A stretch of 64,000 bases of DNA, taken from Frankia nepalensis (GTDB taxonomy: Bacteria > Actinomycetota > Actinomycetes > Frankiales > Frankiaceae). Location of the stretch: assembly GCF_016786325.1 (NCBI RefSeq), contig NZ_JADWYU010000084.1:42426-106425 (forward strand). Direction: 5' to 3'. Shown one piece after another: positions 25,173-33,550 of the stretch (position 1 is its first letter; each line of letters opens with the position of its first letter). The position numbers and the translations under genes were made by a program. Below the pieces are notes generated by a model. The model had not been told where the DNA came from. It saw only the letters and a list, made by a program, of their open reading frames with translations, and searched no databases.

Positions 25173-25376
25173 CCGGCTTCCTCTCGGGTCGAAGCGGCAT
25201 TACAGGACGTAAGCCTAGCTAGTGGGGCATTTGGCACCCTTCACCGGAGCAAAGCCTCTCCGGCCGGCGCCGAAGGCGGAAAACGCCCAGCGGTTCCATC
25301 TGTCGGCCGTCCGACAGTTGGTCGATCGATGTCTTTCCGTCGCACAAAACGGCCATGTTGTTGTTATTTCGTTGTC

Positions 25377-25571
25377 TTATCCGTTCGAGACGCCGTCCGC
25401 GAGGTCGAGGAAGGCGATGATCACGATTGCCACCGCGATCCACCGCAGCAGGCCCATCCGGCCCCAGATCTCCCGCACCAGGCCTCTGCCTGCCCGGCCG
25501 CCGAGTACCAGAAGGGCGAACAGCGCTCCGCCGACGACCAGCAGGAAAACCCCCGCATAGTTACCTTGCAC
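25377..25571 (-). CDS. Small two-helix membrane protein
   Basis: 64 residues from GTG 25571, with two hydrophobic helices (YAGVFLLVVGGALFALLVL and LLRWIAVAIVIIAFLDLA) joined by a basic turn (GGRAGRGLVREIWGRMG). The strong helix pattern supports coding; the family is not recognised. The flanking DNA at 25290-25390 is unusually AT-rich for this genome and may hold its terminator. Confidence 0.55.
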   Translation of the reverse strand: MQGNYAGVFLLVVGGALFALLVLGGRAGRGLVREIWGRMGLLRWIAVAIVIIAFLDLADGVSNG

Positions 25572-26142
25572 ACAGTCACGATCGCACGCCGACTGCCCCC
25601 CATCCGCGCCGCCCGGAGCCGGGGCTCCGCTCGGCTCCGGGGGGCGGTGAACGGACGGGGCTCGAATGGTCTGACCCGTTCATCAGCCCACGTCCGGTGC
25701 GCTCGCGCACGTCCTAGCCTGCCCGATCCCGGTTGGCTTTCGACATAGCCGGGACTCGTTGGGCGTGATCTGCCTGTGTGCTCCACCGGCGGCAACCGGC
25801 GCCAACGCGGCCGGCTTACCTGTGCCCGTTGGCATTCCAGGACACCCCGGCATCCGCGCTGGCCCGGCCTGGCGCGTCCGGGCCCCACACCAACGGGCCG
25901 GCCAGAGCCGGGCTGTCGGGGCCGTACCCAGCGACGTTCGCCGGCCGCTGGCCACCCGTCCGTGAGCGGCGGCCCCGAAGTGTCCGCCAGAACGCGAGCC
26001 AGGGACCGCGCTACCGCGGACACTTCACCGGCACCGGCACCGGCACCGGCACCGGCACCGGCCCGCGGCGCGGGACCGAGGACCTGGGGTCGGGCCGTGC
26101 CTGTGGTTGTGGTTGTGGTCCGGTTTTGGCGGAGGTGGGACG
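25572..26142. other. Gene-free interval
   Basis: 570 bp between a small membrane protein gene and the end of pncB. Open frames in several phases lack domain character. It contains a hexamer microsatellite near its right end and a TGTGGT-rich stretch at about 26100-26120. No promoter or RNA gene is evident. Confidence 0.5.
26026..26061. repeat. CACCGG hexanucleotide tandem repeat (6 copies)
   Basis: Six perfect head-to-tail copies of CACCGG in a non-coding stretch downstream of pncB. The length is a multiple of three and could vary by slippage between strains. Confidence 0.9.
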
Positions 26143-27492
26143 TTATGGGTGGGTCAGGGCTGTGATGACCGGGATGCAGGGGTGACCGAAGGTGACGTCG
26201 CGGGCGTGCGCGGGCAGGTCTGCGAGGGCGGCCCGATGGTGGTCCCTGGCCCGGCGCAGGCCCTCCGGGCCGGCCAGCGTGGCGTCGGCCAGGATGCCGC
26301 CGCGGACCAGCGGCGCCATCAGCGGCCGGTCGCGGCTGGTGCCCGCCGGCCGGCCCGGCGCGGGCGCCGGGCCGTCGAGCTCGACGGGCACGGGTCCGTC
26401 GGTCGACCCCGCGGGCAGCACCAGGTCGGCGACGGCGATCCCGTCGGCGTCGTGCCGGCGCAGCACGTCCTTGCGCCCGCCGCGGGTGGCCTTGCCGACC
26501 GAGGACTTCGCGACCGGCCGGCCGTCGACCTCGACGAGCTTGTACACGAAGCCGGCGGTGGGCGCGCCGGACCCGGTGACCAGGCTGGTGCCGACGCCGT
26601 AGCCGGCGGCGGGGACGCGGGCGAGCCGGGCGATGCTGTGCTCGTCGAGGTCGCCGGTGACGACGACGCGGGTTCCCGTGGCGCCCAGCGCGTCCAGCTG
26701 CGCGCGGGCCGCGCGCACGCCGGCGGCGAGGTCGCCGCTGTCGATCCGGACGGCGCCGAGGCCGGGGCCGGCGGCGGCGACCGCCGTGGAGATGCCCTCC
26801 CGGGTGTCGTAGGTGTCGACCAGCAGCGTCGTGTCGACGCCGAGGGCGGCGACCTGGGCGGCGAACGCGTCGTGTTCGGTCGGGTGCGCGAGCGTGAAGG
26901 CGTGCGCCGCGGTGCCGGTGGTCGGCACTCCCCAGCGCCTGGCCGCCTCCAGATTGGACGTGGCGTCGAAGCCGACCAGGTAGGCCGCCCGGGCGGCGGC
27001 GACCGCGGCCTCCTCGTGCGTGCGCCGGGAGCCCATCTCGATCACCGGCCGGCCGGCGGCGGCCTGCACCATCCGGGCACCGGCCGCGGCGATCGCGCTG
27101 TCGTGGTTGAGCACCGACAGCGTCAGCGTCTCCAGCAGCACGCACTCGGCGAACGTGCCCTCGACCGCCAGCACCGGCGCGCCGGGCAGGAAGGGCTCGC
27201 CCTCGGCGAAGCCGCGGATGTCGCCGCGGAAGCGGTAGCCGGCCAGCCAGCCGGCGGTGGCGGCGTCGATGACGCCGGTGCCGGTGAGCAGCGCCAGCTC
27301 GTCCGGCCCGAACCGGAAGTCGGCGAGCGCCGCCAACAGCCGGCCGGTGCCGGCGACCACGCCGTAGCGGCGACCGGGCGGCAGCGACCGGGCGAACACC
27401 TCGAAGGTGACGCGCCGATGCGCCGCGCCGGACCGCAGAGCCGCGCGGAGCATGGTCAGCTCATAGTGGTCAGTGAGAAGCGCCGTGGACAT
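26143..27492 (-). CDS. pncB: Nicotinate phosphoribosyltransferase
   Basis: 449 residues from ATG 27492; the frame is open further upstream but would overlap the divergent nrtR start. LLTDHYELTM at the N-terminus, a VIEMGSRRTHEEAAVAAARA region (His/Arg active site, in part), GTAAHAF, LVDTYDT and VRIDSGDL are the standard signatures. It makes nicotinate mononucleotide from nicotinate and PRPP (with ATP) in NAD salvage. Divergent pairing with NrtR indicates NAD-responsive control. It corresponds by position and type to M. tuberculosis pncB1. Confidence 0.93.
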   Translation of the reverse strand: MSTALLTDHYELTMLRAALRSGAAHRRVTFEVFARSLPPGRRYGVVAGTGRLLAALADFRFGPDELALLTGTGVIDAATAGWLAGYRFRGDIRGFAEGEPFLPGAPVLAVEGTFAECVLLETLTLSVLNHDSAIAAAGARMVQAAAGRPVIEMGSRRTHEEAAVAAARAAYLVGFDATSNLEAARRWGVPTTGTAAHAFTLAHPTEHDAFAAQVAALGVDTTLLVDTYDTREGISTAVAAAGPGLGAVRIDSGDLAAGVRAARAQLDALGATGTRVVVTGDLDEHSIARLARVPAAGYGVGTSLVTGSGAPTAGFVYKLVEVDGRPVAKSSVGKATRGGRKDVLRRHDADGIAVADLVLPAGSTDGPVPVELDGPAPAPGRPAGTSRDRPLMAPLVRGGILADATLAGPEGLRRARDHHRAALADLPAHARDVTFGHPCIPVITALTHP

Positions 27493-27546
27493 CCGGACCA
27501 GCCTAGGGACGCGCGCGACCCGGCGCGCGGCAAAAGTCCGAAATGG

Positions 27547-27560
27547 TGGCAACCGTGCCA
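27547..27560. promoter_or_regulatory. Possible NrtR operator
   Basis: An inverted repeat TGGCA (27547-27551) / TGCCA (27556-27560) with a 4-base spacer sits in the pncB-nrtR intergenic region, where a NrtR site is expected. It is short and I cannot confirm it against the known motif. Confidence 0.3.
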
Positions 27561-27661
27561 ACGCGCCGTTCGGCGTGTCCGGCGCGGCGCGCCCCGGCAC
27601 GCACCCAACAGCCGCGTAACCCGCGCCGTCCGGGGCGGGCCGGGTGCGAGAAGCTAGATCT

Positions 27662-28420
27662 GTGAGCCGAGCGTCGACCCGCGGTGAAGGCAGCGTCGCC
27701 GGGGCGCGGCGCGGCCCAGCGGGCGCGCCGGGCGTCCCGAGCATCAGCGTGAGCGTGGACGTCGTGCTGCTCACGCTGCGGGCTGGGCGGCTGTGCGTGC
27801 TGGTCATCCAGCGAAACGAGGCCCCGTTCGAGGACTACTGGGCGCTGCCCGGCGGCTTCGTCGGCGCCGACGAGGACCTGGACTCCTCGGCGCGCCGCCA
27901 GCTCACCGAGGAGACCGGCGTGACGACCGCCGGCCACCTGGAGCAGCTCTACACCTACGGCGACCCGGGCCGCGACCCGCGCACCCGCGTGGTCAGCGTC
28001 GCCTACCTGGCGCTGCTGCCGAACCTGCCCCAGCCCGGCCCCGGGCAACGCGGCCAGCAGGCGCGCTGGTGGCCGGTCGAGGACCTGGGCCCCCCGGACG
28101 GGCCGACGCTGGCGTTCGACCACCCGCGCATCGTCGCGGACGGCGTCGAGCGGGCCCGCTCGAAGCTGGAGTACACGCCGATGGCGGCCGCGTTCTGCGA
28201 GGAGCCGTTCACCCTCGCCGATCTGCGCCGGGTCTACGAAGCTGCCTGGGGCGTCGGCCTCGACCCGCCGAACTTCCGCCGTAAGGTGCTGTCCACGCCG
28301 GACTTCGTCGTCCCGGTCGGCGCCGTCAGCTCGCCGCGCGGCGGCGGGCGCCCCGCCCAGCTCTACCGCCGGGGCACCGCCACCGCTCTGCACCCCCCGC
28401 TCCTGCGCCGCTCGGTATAG
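27662..28420 (+). CDS. nrtR: NrtR-type Nudix transcriptional regulator
   Basis: About 252 residues from GTG 27662; GTG 27644 is also possible. An N-terminal Nudix domain has ALPGGFVGADEDLDSSARRQ followed by LTEETGV, where the usual catalytic RE is RQ, consistent with the non-hydrolytic sensor role known for the NrtR family. The C-terminal ~80 residues resemble the winged helix (FTLADLRRVYEAAWG ... NFRRKVL). NrtR senses ADP-ribose or related NAD metabolites and represses NAD-synthesis genes; divergent pncB is the obvious target. Confidence 0.88.
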   Translation: MSRASTRGEGSVAGARRGPAGAPGVPSISVSVDVVLLTLRAGRLCVLVIQRNEAPFEDYWALPGGFVGADEDLDSSARRQLTEETGVTTAGHLEQLYTYGDPGRDPRTRVVSVAYLALLPNLPQPGPGQRGQQARWWPVEDLGPPDGPTLAFDHPRIVADGVERARSKLEYTPMAAAFCEEPFTLADLRRVYEAAWGVGLDPPNFRRKVLSTPDFVVPVGAVSSPRGGGRPAQLYRRGTATALHPPLLRRSV

Positions 28421-28732
28421 GCGTCGGCACCGGCGCGTTCCCGCGCGCCGGTCAGCCGGCGGGGTGACGGGCAGGGGCGGATCGACGGGACCGCGAAGCC
28501 GCCCGTCCGGGCGGGAACCGGCCGAGGGCGGAATGACCCGGCGCGGTTCGTCCCGGCGGGCCGCGCCGCGGGCCGGCGGCGGTGGGCGCGCCCGGCTCCC
28601 GCCGGGCCCCTGGGGGCGGGGATGGCCGCTGGGACAGGAAGCGTGGCCGGGCCAGGCCCCGTCGTGGCCGACTTCCGAGTGTGGCCGGTGCCCGACGGGA
28701 AGAGGTCCGTGGAATGCGTAACAATAGGCACC
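28421..28732. other. Gene-free interval
   Basis: About 310 bp of very GC-rich DNA between nrtR and clpS. Open frames here have no recognisable character. It probably contains the clpS promoter; no repeat or RNA was identified. Confidence 0.4.
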
Positions 28733-29023
28733 GTGACTGCCACCACCGTCTCACCCGCCGACATCGAGGAGATCGATGAGGCGCTCAGCGACGACCGGCC
28801 CTGGGTCACGGTCGTCTGGAACGACCCGATCAACCTGATGTCGTACGTCGCGTATGTCTTCCAGAAGCTGTTCGGCTATGACCGGGCAACGGCGCGCAAA
28901 CTCATGCTCGACGTCCATCACAAGGGCCGGGCCTCCGTCAGCAGCGGCACCCGCGACGAGATGGAGCGCGACGCCGCGCGCCTGCACACCTACGGCCTCT
29001 GGGCGACCGTCCGCCAGGATTAG
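28733..29023 (+). CDS. clpS: ATP-dependent Clp protease adaptor ClpS
   Basis: 96 residues from GTG 28733; GTG 28709 and a farther start at 28622 are alternatives, but this length fits the family. The core shows [17 protein letters not shown] (N-end-rule substrate pocket, Asn-Asp-Pro), [21 protein letters not shown] and HTYGLWATV. ClpS delivers N-degron substrates to ClpA/ClpC. It is followed two bases later by DUF2017, an association conserved in actinobacteria. Confidence 0.9.
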   Translation: MTATTVSPADIEEIDEALSDDRPWVTVVWNDPINLMSYVAYVFQKLFGYDRATARKLMLDVHHKGRASVSSGTRDEMERDAARLHTYGLWATVRQD

Positions 29024-29025
29024 CC

Positions 29026-29676
29026 GTGCGCGGCGGGGGCGCGCCGACAGGGCCATACGAGCTGGGATGGATGTGCGACGCCGGTATGAGCGCACCGCGG
29101 GACGACGACGGGGACGTGGCGGACGAGTTGTACAGAGGGTTCGGTAACTGTTTCCGGCGGACCCGCAAGGGGGTCGAGCTGCGGCTGCCCCGCTGGGAGG
29201 GGACGCTGCTCACCGAGCTCGTGCGGCTGATGGACGGAATGCTCGAGCCGCCGCCGGTGGACGACCCGCTGGAAGCCCTGGTCGGCCTGCGCGACACCGC
29301 CCCGCCGCCGCCGGACGACCCGGCGCTGGCCCGGCTCCTGCCCGACCCGTACCCGGAGGACCCGTTGGCCTCCGGGGACTTCCGCCGCCGCCGCACCGAC
29401 GACGCGCTGGCGCACAAGCGGGCGGCGGCCCACCGGGTGCTCGCGACCGTGCCCGCCCCCGGCGAGGTGCTGCTCCTCGACGACGAAGCGGCGCAGGACT
29501 GGCTGACCACGCTCAACGACCTGCGGCTGGTCCTTGGCACCAGGCTCGGCATCACCGACGAGCGCTACTTCGACGAGCTCGGCGAGCTGACGCCCGACGA
29601 CGAGCGTCTCCCGGTCATCCAGATGTACGAGCTGCTCACGGCCCTGGTGGACAACCTCATCCGCGCTCTCTACTGA
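29026..29676 (+). CDS. DUF2017 protein
   Basis: Up to 216 residues; starts at GTG 29026, ATG 29086 and GTG 29116 are all possible. An acidic, all-helical-looking protein with RRTRKGVELRLPRWEGTLLT near the start and DWLTTLNDLRLVLGTRLGI near the end, matching the Rv1332-type gene found next to clpS in actinobacteria. No transmembrane segment. The function is not established (it is labelled a regulator in some genomes). Confidence 0.85.
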   Translation: MRGGGAPTGPYELGWMCDAGMSAPRDDDGDVADELYRGFGNCFRRTRKGVELRLPRWEGTLLTELVRLMDGMLEPPPVDDPLEALVGLRDTAPPPPDDPALARLLPDPYPEDPLASGDFRRRRTDDALAHKRAAAHRVLATVPAPGEVLLLDDEAAQDWLTTLNDLRLVLGTRLGITDERYFDELGELTPDDERLPVIQMYELLTALVDNLIRALY

Positions 29677-29720
29677 CGCCCTCCACCGACCGGCACCTCG
29701 AAGGCCGGGCATCTCATACG

Positions 29721-30134
29721 GTGGTCGGCGTGCTGCGCATCGACCCTGCCCTCCACCAGGCGATCATCGACCATGCCCGGCGTGACCACCCGGACGAGGC
29801 ATGCGGCGTGGTCGCCGGTCCCGCCGGCTCGGACAACCCGGTCCGTTTCATCGCGATGGAGAACGCGGAGCGGTCGCCGACCTTCTACCGGTTCGACTCG
29901 ATGGAGCAGCTGAAGGTCTGGCGGGAGATGGACGACCGGGACGAGGAGCCTGTCGTGATCTATCACTCGCATACCGCGACCGAGGCTTACCCGTCGAGGA
30001 CCGACATCTCCTACGCCTCCGAGCCCGGTGCGCACTATGTGCTGGTCTCCACCCGTGAGCCCGACGTGACCGAGTTCCGCTCGTTCCGGATCATCGACGG
30101 CGCGGTCACCGAGGAGCCGGTCGAGATCGGCTGA
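29721..30134 (+). CDS. mec: JAMM/MPN peptidase releasing cysteine from CysO
   Basis: 137 residues from GTG 29721 (or GTG 29730). The zinc-protease signature is complete: DEACGVV (Glu), VIYHSHTATEAYPSRTD (HxH ... S ... D). The M. tuberculosis homologue Mec cleaves the CysO-cysteine adduct to give free cysteine. The position before cysO/cysM supports the same role. Confidence 0.9.
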   Translation: MVGVLRIDPALHQAIIDHARRDHPDEACGVVAGPAGSDNPVRFIAMENAERSPTFYRFDSMEQLKVWREMDDRDEEPVVIYHSHTATEAYPSRTDISYASEPGAHYVLVSTREPDVTEFRSFRIIDGAVTEEPVEIG

Positions 30135-30258
30135 GGGTGCCGTCGCCTCCGGCCAGCGGCCGTCTTCGGCGCGGGGTCACAGCGGTTGTGCTCGGAGCCG
30201 GTGTCACATCTGTGCAACGATGGTTGCTATGACCGCCCCCCGCCACCCGACGCGGCCC

Positions 30259-30336
30259 GGGGTTCCTTCCGGATCGGCGACAGGGTCCCTGCCGGATCGG
30301 CGTAGCCGATCTGGGAGGTCGGCGATCTGGAAGGTC
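30259..30336. repeat. 78-bp dispersed repeat, copy A
   Basis: This 78-bp stretch matches the reverse complement of 50031-50108 at 69 of 78 positions. Within it, GATCGGC-GTA-GCCGATC forms a perfect 7-bp hairpin; the other copy has GATCCGC-GAA-GCGGATC, so the stem is conserved through a paired change. It lies between mec and the leader peptide and overlaps the leader's ribosome-binding site (GGAAGG, 30329-30334). Confidence 0.85.
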
Positions 30337-30345
30337 CGCGCCGCG

Positions 30346-30468
30346 ATGGCCGAGGGCATCCCGGAGCTGCGCCTGTTCGCGCGCCTGCACGTCGACCTGC
30401 TCCGGGTCGCCAGCGCCCGCTGTCACGACGCGCGCTGTCACGACACCCGCTGTCACGACATCCGCTGA
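30346..30468 (+). CDS. Cysteine leader peptide (actinobacterial HVDL type)
   Basis: 40 residues from ATG 30346; GGAAGG at 30329-30334 is eleven bases upstream, and the frame also opens at 30220. The centre reads RLHVDLLRVASARC, matching the R(R)HVDLxRVASAxC motif of the actinobacterial leader peptides that precede sulfur and cysteine genes. It ends with CHDAR-CHDTR-CHDIR, three Cys-His-Asp units encoded by perfectly spaced 15-bp repeats. It probably controls cysO/cysM by cysteine-dependent ribosome stalling; that mechanism is inferred. Confidence 0.65.
   Translation: MAEGIPELRLFARLHVDLLRVASARCHDARCHDTRCHDIR
30418..30462 (+). repeat. Three 15-bp tandem repeats in the leader peptide
   Basis: Units CGCTGTCACGAC plus three variable bases at 30418-30432, 30433-30447 and 30448-30462, in frame with the leader ORF. 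They triple the Cys-His-Asp codons just before the stop. Confidence 0.85.
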
Positions 30469-30601
30469 TCTTCTTCGCTGCCCGCGCGCCGTCGGGAAGC
30501 GCTCGCGGCGTGGCCGGCGTTGTAGCCGATGCGGCCCCCGGAGGCGCGGCCATGCTCATGGACGCGCGCGCGGACGCTGTGAAGCCTGAAACACTGGAGA
30601 C

Positions 30602-30643
30602 TGCTCGCGGGGCCGGCCAGCCCGACCGGCCCGGCCGCGAGCA
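30602..30643 (+). promoter_or_regulatory. Hairpin between leader peptide and cysO (attenuator candidate)
   Basis: TGCTCGCGG (30602-30610) pairs with CCGCGAGCA (30635-30643), extended inward by about six further pairs after a small bulge. It sits between the Cys leader and cysO, where an attenuator or anti-attenuator would lie. There is no U-tract. Confidence 0.4.
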
Positions 30644-30750
30644 TGGACTTGGTCGAGACGAACACGTTTCGCGCCCGGATGCGCCGGGCGCGCCGCCGTC
30701 GCCCGCCGGGCGAAGGGCGCGACACGAAACCGAGGGAGACGAGGAGCACC

Positions 30751-31023
30751 ATGGCAGTCCAGGTCCGCGTGCCGACCATCCTGCGCAACTACACCGGCGG
30801 TTCGAAGGTCGTGGAGGGCGCGGGTGAGACCCTGGGCGCGCTGTTCGAGGACCTCGACACCCGCCACGCCGGGCTGCGCGGCCGCCTCGTCGCCGACGAG
30901 GGGCTGCACCGTTTCGTGAACGTCTACATCAACGACGAGGACGTCCGCTTCCTCGGTGGCCTCGACGCCAAGCTCTCCGACGGCGACAACGTGACTATTC
31001 TCCCCGCCGTCGCCGGCGGCTGA
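30751..31023 (+). CDS. cysO: Sulfur-carrier protein CysO
   Basis: 90 residues from ATG 30751 with GAGGAG 4-10 bases upstream. A ThiS/MoaD-type beta-grasp protein ending in the required Gly-Gly (LPAVAGG). In M. tuberculosis the thiocarboxylated C-terminus donates sulfur to O-phosphoserine via CysM, a cysteine route resistant to oxidative stress. It lies 23 bp before cysM. Confidence 0.93.
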   Translation: MAVQVRVPTILRNYTGGSKVVEGAGETLGALFEDLDTRHAGLRGRLVADEGLHRFVNVYINDEDVRFLGGLDAKLSDGDNVTILPAVAGG

Positions 31024-31040
31024 TCGGAAGTCGGCGGTAG

Positions 31041-32021
<981 letters not shown>

Positions 32022-32223
32022 GTGCCGCCGGGGCTCCCGGCGGTGCCGGGTCCGTCCCCGTCGAGCTGGTCGGCCGCGACACGCTGGTCGAGGAGCGGCG
32101 CGCCGGCCGATCCGGGCGTTCGCCACGTCCTCCGGTGGCCTTCAGAGCCGTCTTTCGGTGTTGGAAAGCGGCCAATAGCCGGAGTCGAACAACCGGGAAA
32201 GCCTGTTTCCATACACTGTGATC

Positions 32224-32247
32224 ATGACTGGGGCGCTTCAAGGGTGA
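32224..32247 (+). CDS. Seven-codon mini-ORF overlapping the next start
   Basis: ATG 32224 begins MTGALQG and ends at TGA 32245, which overlaps the GTG (32244) of the ADP-ribosylglycohydrolase gene. A TACACT box (32212-32217) lies six bases before the ATG, fitting leaderless transcription. The overlap would couple translation of the enzyme, which has no usable ribosome-binding site of its own. Confidence 0.4.
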   Translation: MTGALQG

Positions 32248-33212
32248 CCGCGCGGGGTCGTGACGGAGATGATGCCGGTGGGACGGGGCGACCGCCGGCC
32301 GGCCCGGCGATCGCGGGGGCGCTGACGGCGTATGCCTGTGGTGACGCCTTCGGACTTCCGTGGGAAGGATCAGCGCCGGGGGCGGCGGAGCCGGATCGCG
32401 CGATCGAGATCCCGGCTCGTGCGCGGTGGCCGCGCGGCGGCACGTCCGACGACACCGCCCTGACCCTGCTCGTGGCGGAGCATCTGATCGCGTGCGGCGG
32501 GGCGGGCGACCCGGCCGATCTGCTGCGGACGCTGGCCGGGCGAGCCGAGTCGATCTTTGGACTTGGACCCAGCACGGTCGCGGCAATCCGGCACTTCCAG
32601 CGGTCCGGTCAATTGCCAGCGGAGGGCGGCCGGACCAACGGCGCGGCGATGCGGGCTCTGCCGGCCGGTTGGGCGACCCCCGCGGACGCCGCCGAGCTGC
32701 GCCGCCGGTGGGTCGTCACGCTGTCCTCGGCGACCCATCCCAGCCCTGACGCACAGGCCGCCGCGTGCGTCGTCGCCGCATGCGCGTCCTGGGCGATCGA
32801 GGGCGTTGACGGGCGGGCCCTTCTGGCGGTGGCGCTGGCGGAGGCGTCGGCGCTGCGAAAAGCCGGAATGAACGCCTCGTTGGAGGAACTGATCCGGGCG
32901 ATCGATCAGGGCGCGTGGACACCGCCCACCACGGGCGTCAGCCTTGATCCGCTGGAGACCGTCGGTGCCGTGCTGCATTGCGTCAGCGCCACGTCGACGC
33001 TGGAATCGGCGATGCTGACGGCCGTGGGCCTCGGCGGGGATACGGACACGGTCGCCGCCCTGGTCGGCGGCATTCTCGCCCGCGGGCGCACCTCCGACCA
33101 GATATGCGCCGAGCTGACCTGGAACAGGCATGTCCTGCTCCCACCACCGGACTCCGTGAGAACCCTCGCGGACGGCCTGGCCGAACTGCGAGCGCGTCCG
33201 CTCCCGACGTAA
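32244..33212 (+). CDS. ADP-ribosylglycohydrolase-family protein
   Basis: About 322 residues from GTG 32244. The dinuclear Mg site of the DraG/ARH family is visible: early GDAFGLPWEG, then GGTSDDTALTLLV, and late GLGGDTDTVAALVGG. These enzymes remove ADP-ribose from proteins or nucleic acids (nitrogenase reductase in DraG; other targets elsewhere). No nitrogenase or DraT partner is in the window. It stands where a rhomboid gene lies in the M. tuberculosis order, so it is part of a variable insertion. Confidence 0.85.
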   Translation: MTARGRDGDDAGGTGRPPAGPAIAGALTAYACGDAFGLPWEGSAPGAAEPDRAIEIPARARWPRGGTSDDTALTLLVAEHLIACGGAGDPADLLRTLAGRAESIFGLGPSTVAAIRHFQRSGQLPAEGGRTNGAAMRALPAGWATPADAAELRRRWVVTLSSATHPSPDAQAAACVVAACASWAIEGVDGRALLAVALAEASALRKAGMNASLEELIRAIDQGAWTPPTTGVSLDPLETVGAVLHCVSATSTLESAMLTAVGLGGDTDTVAALVGGILARGRTSDQICAELTWNRHVLLPPPDSVRTLADGLAELRARPLPT

Positions 33213-33285
33213 AACCCTCCGCGCACAGCCATCGGACCGATCCCTAATGCCTTAGCCATGAGGTCCGGCCCACCCGTGTCCGGGC

Positions 33286-33327
33286 GCGGGATGTGAACCC
33301 AGGTCCTAGGGCGGCAGATCTAGGAAG
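33286..33327 (-). pseudogene. Decayed tRNA-Leu fragment (possible attachment-site remnant)
   Basis: CCTAGGGCGGCAGATC (33305-33320) is identical to 35690-35705 inside the intact tRNA-Leu, in the same orientation. Flanking matches include GCGGGA (acceptor end) and TGAACCC (T-arm). Several indels prevent a proper cloverleaf. It lies downstream of the tRNA's 3' end, as expected for the far end of an old tRNA-targeted insertion. Confidence 0.55.
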
Positions 33328-33457
33328 GTCTCGTCCAAGATCAAGACGCGCTACCAGCGTTTCCGCGCCTCCACATGCCCCGCAAACCCCGCGAAAAGTC
33401 GGTCTCGACTGCCAGCCTATTCCGCGAGATCTCGCGCCAAACGATCAGCTATGACAG

Positions 33458-33550
33458 GACTTCAAGGTCAACGACGGAGGCTGGACCCTGACCTGGGTCA
33501 ACAGGGCGGTGTCCGCGCGCACGGCCCGCGAGTACCACCTCAAGGTCTGA
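33458..33550 (+). pseudogene. Gene fragment (C-terminal remnant)
   Basis: An open stretch of 30 codons without a start reads DFKVNDGGWTLTWVNRAVSA then RTAREYHLKV-stop, with protein-like composition. It overlaps the 3' end of the opposite PLP-enzyme gene by 11 bp. It may be the tail of a lost gene; the family is unknown and chance is possible. Confidence 0.3.

Noticed and set aside
22710..25748. 1012-codon open frame opposite the epimerase and HTH-Nudix genes
   Set aside because: Antisense of two well-supported genes; low-complexity protein.
32244..33212. DraG nitrogenase-regulating glycohydrolase
   Set aside because: No DraT, nif or related gene in the window; the family has many other substrates.
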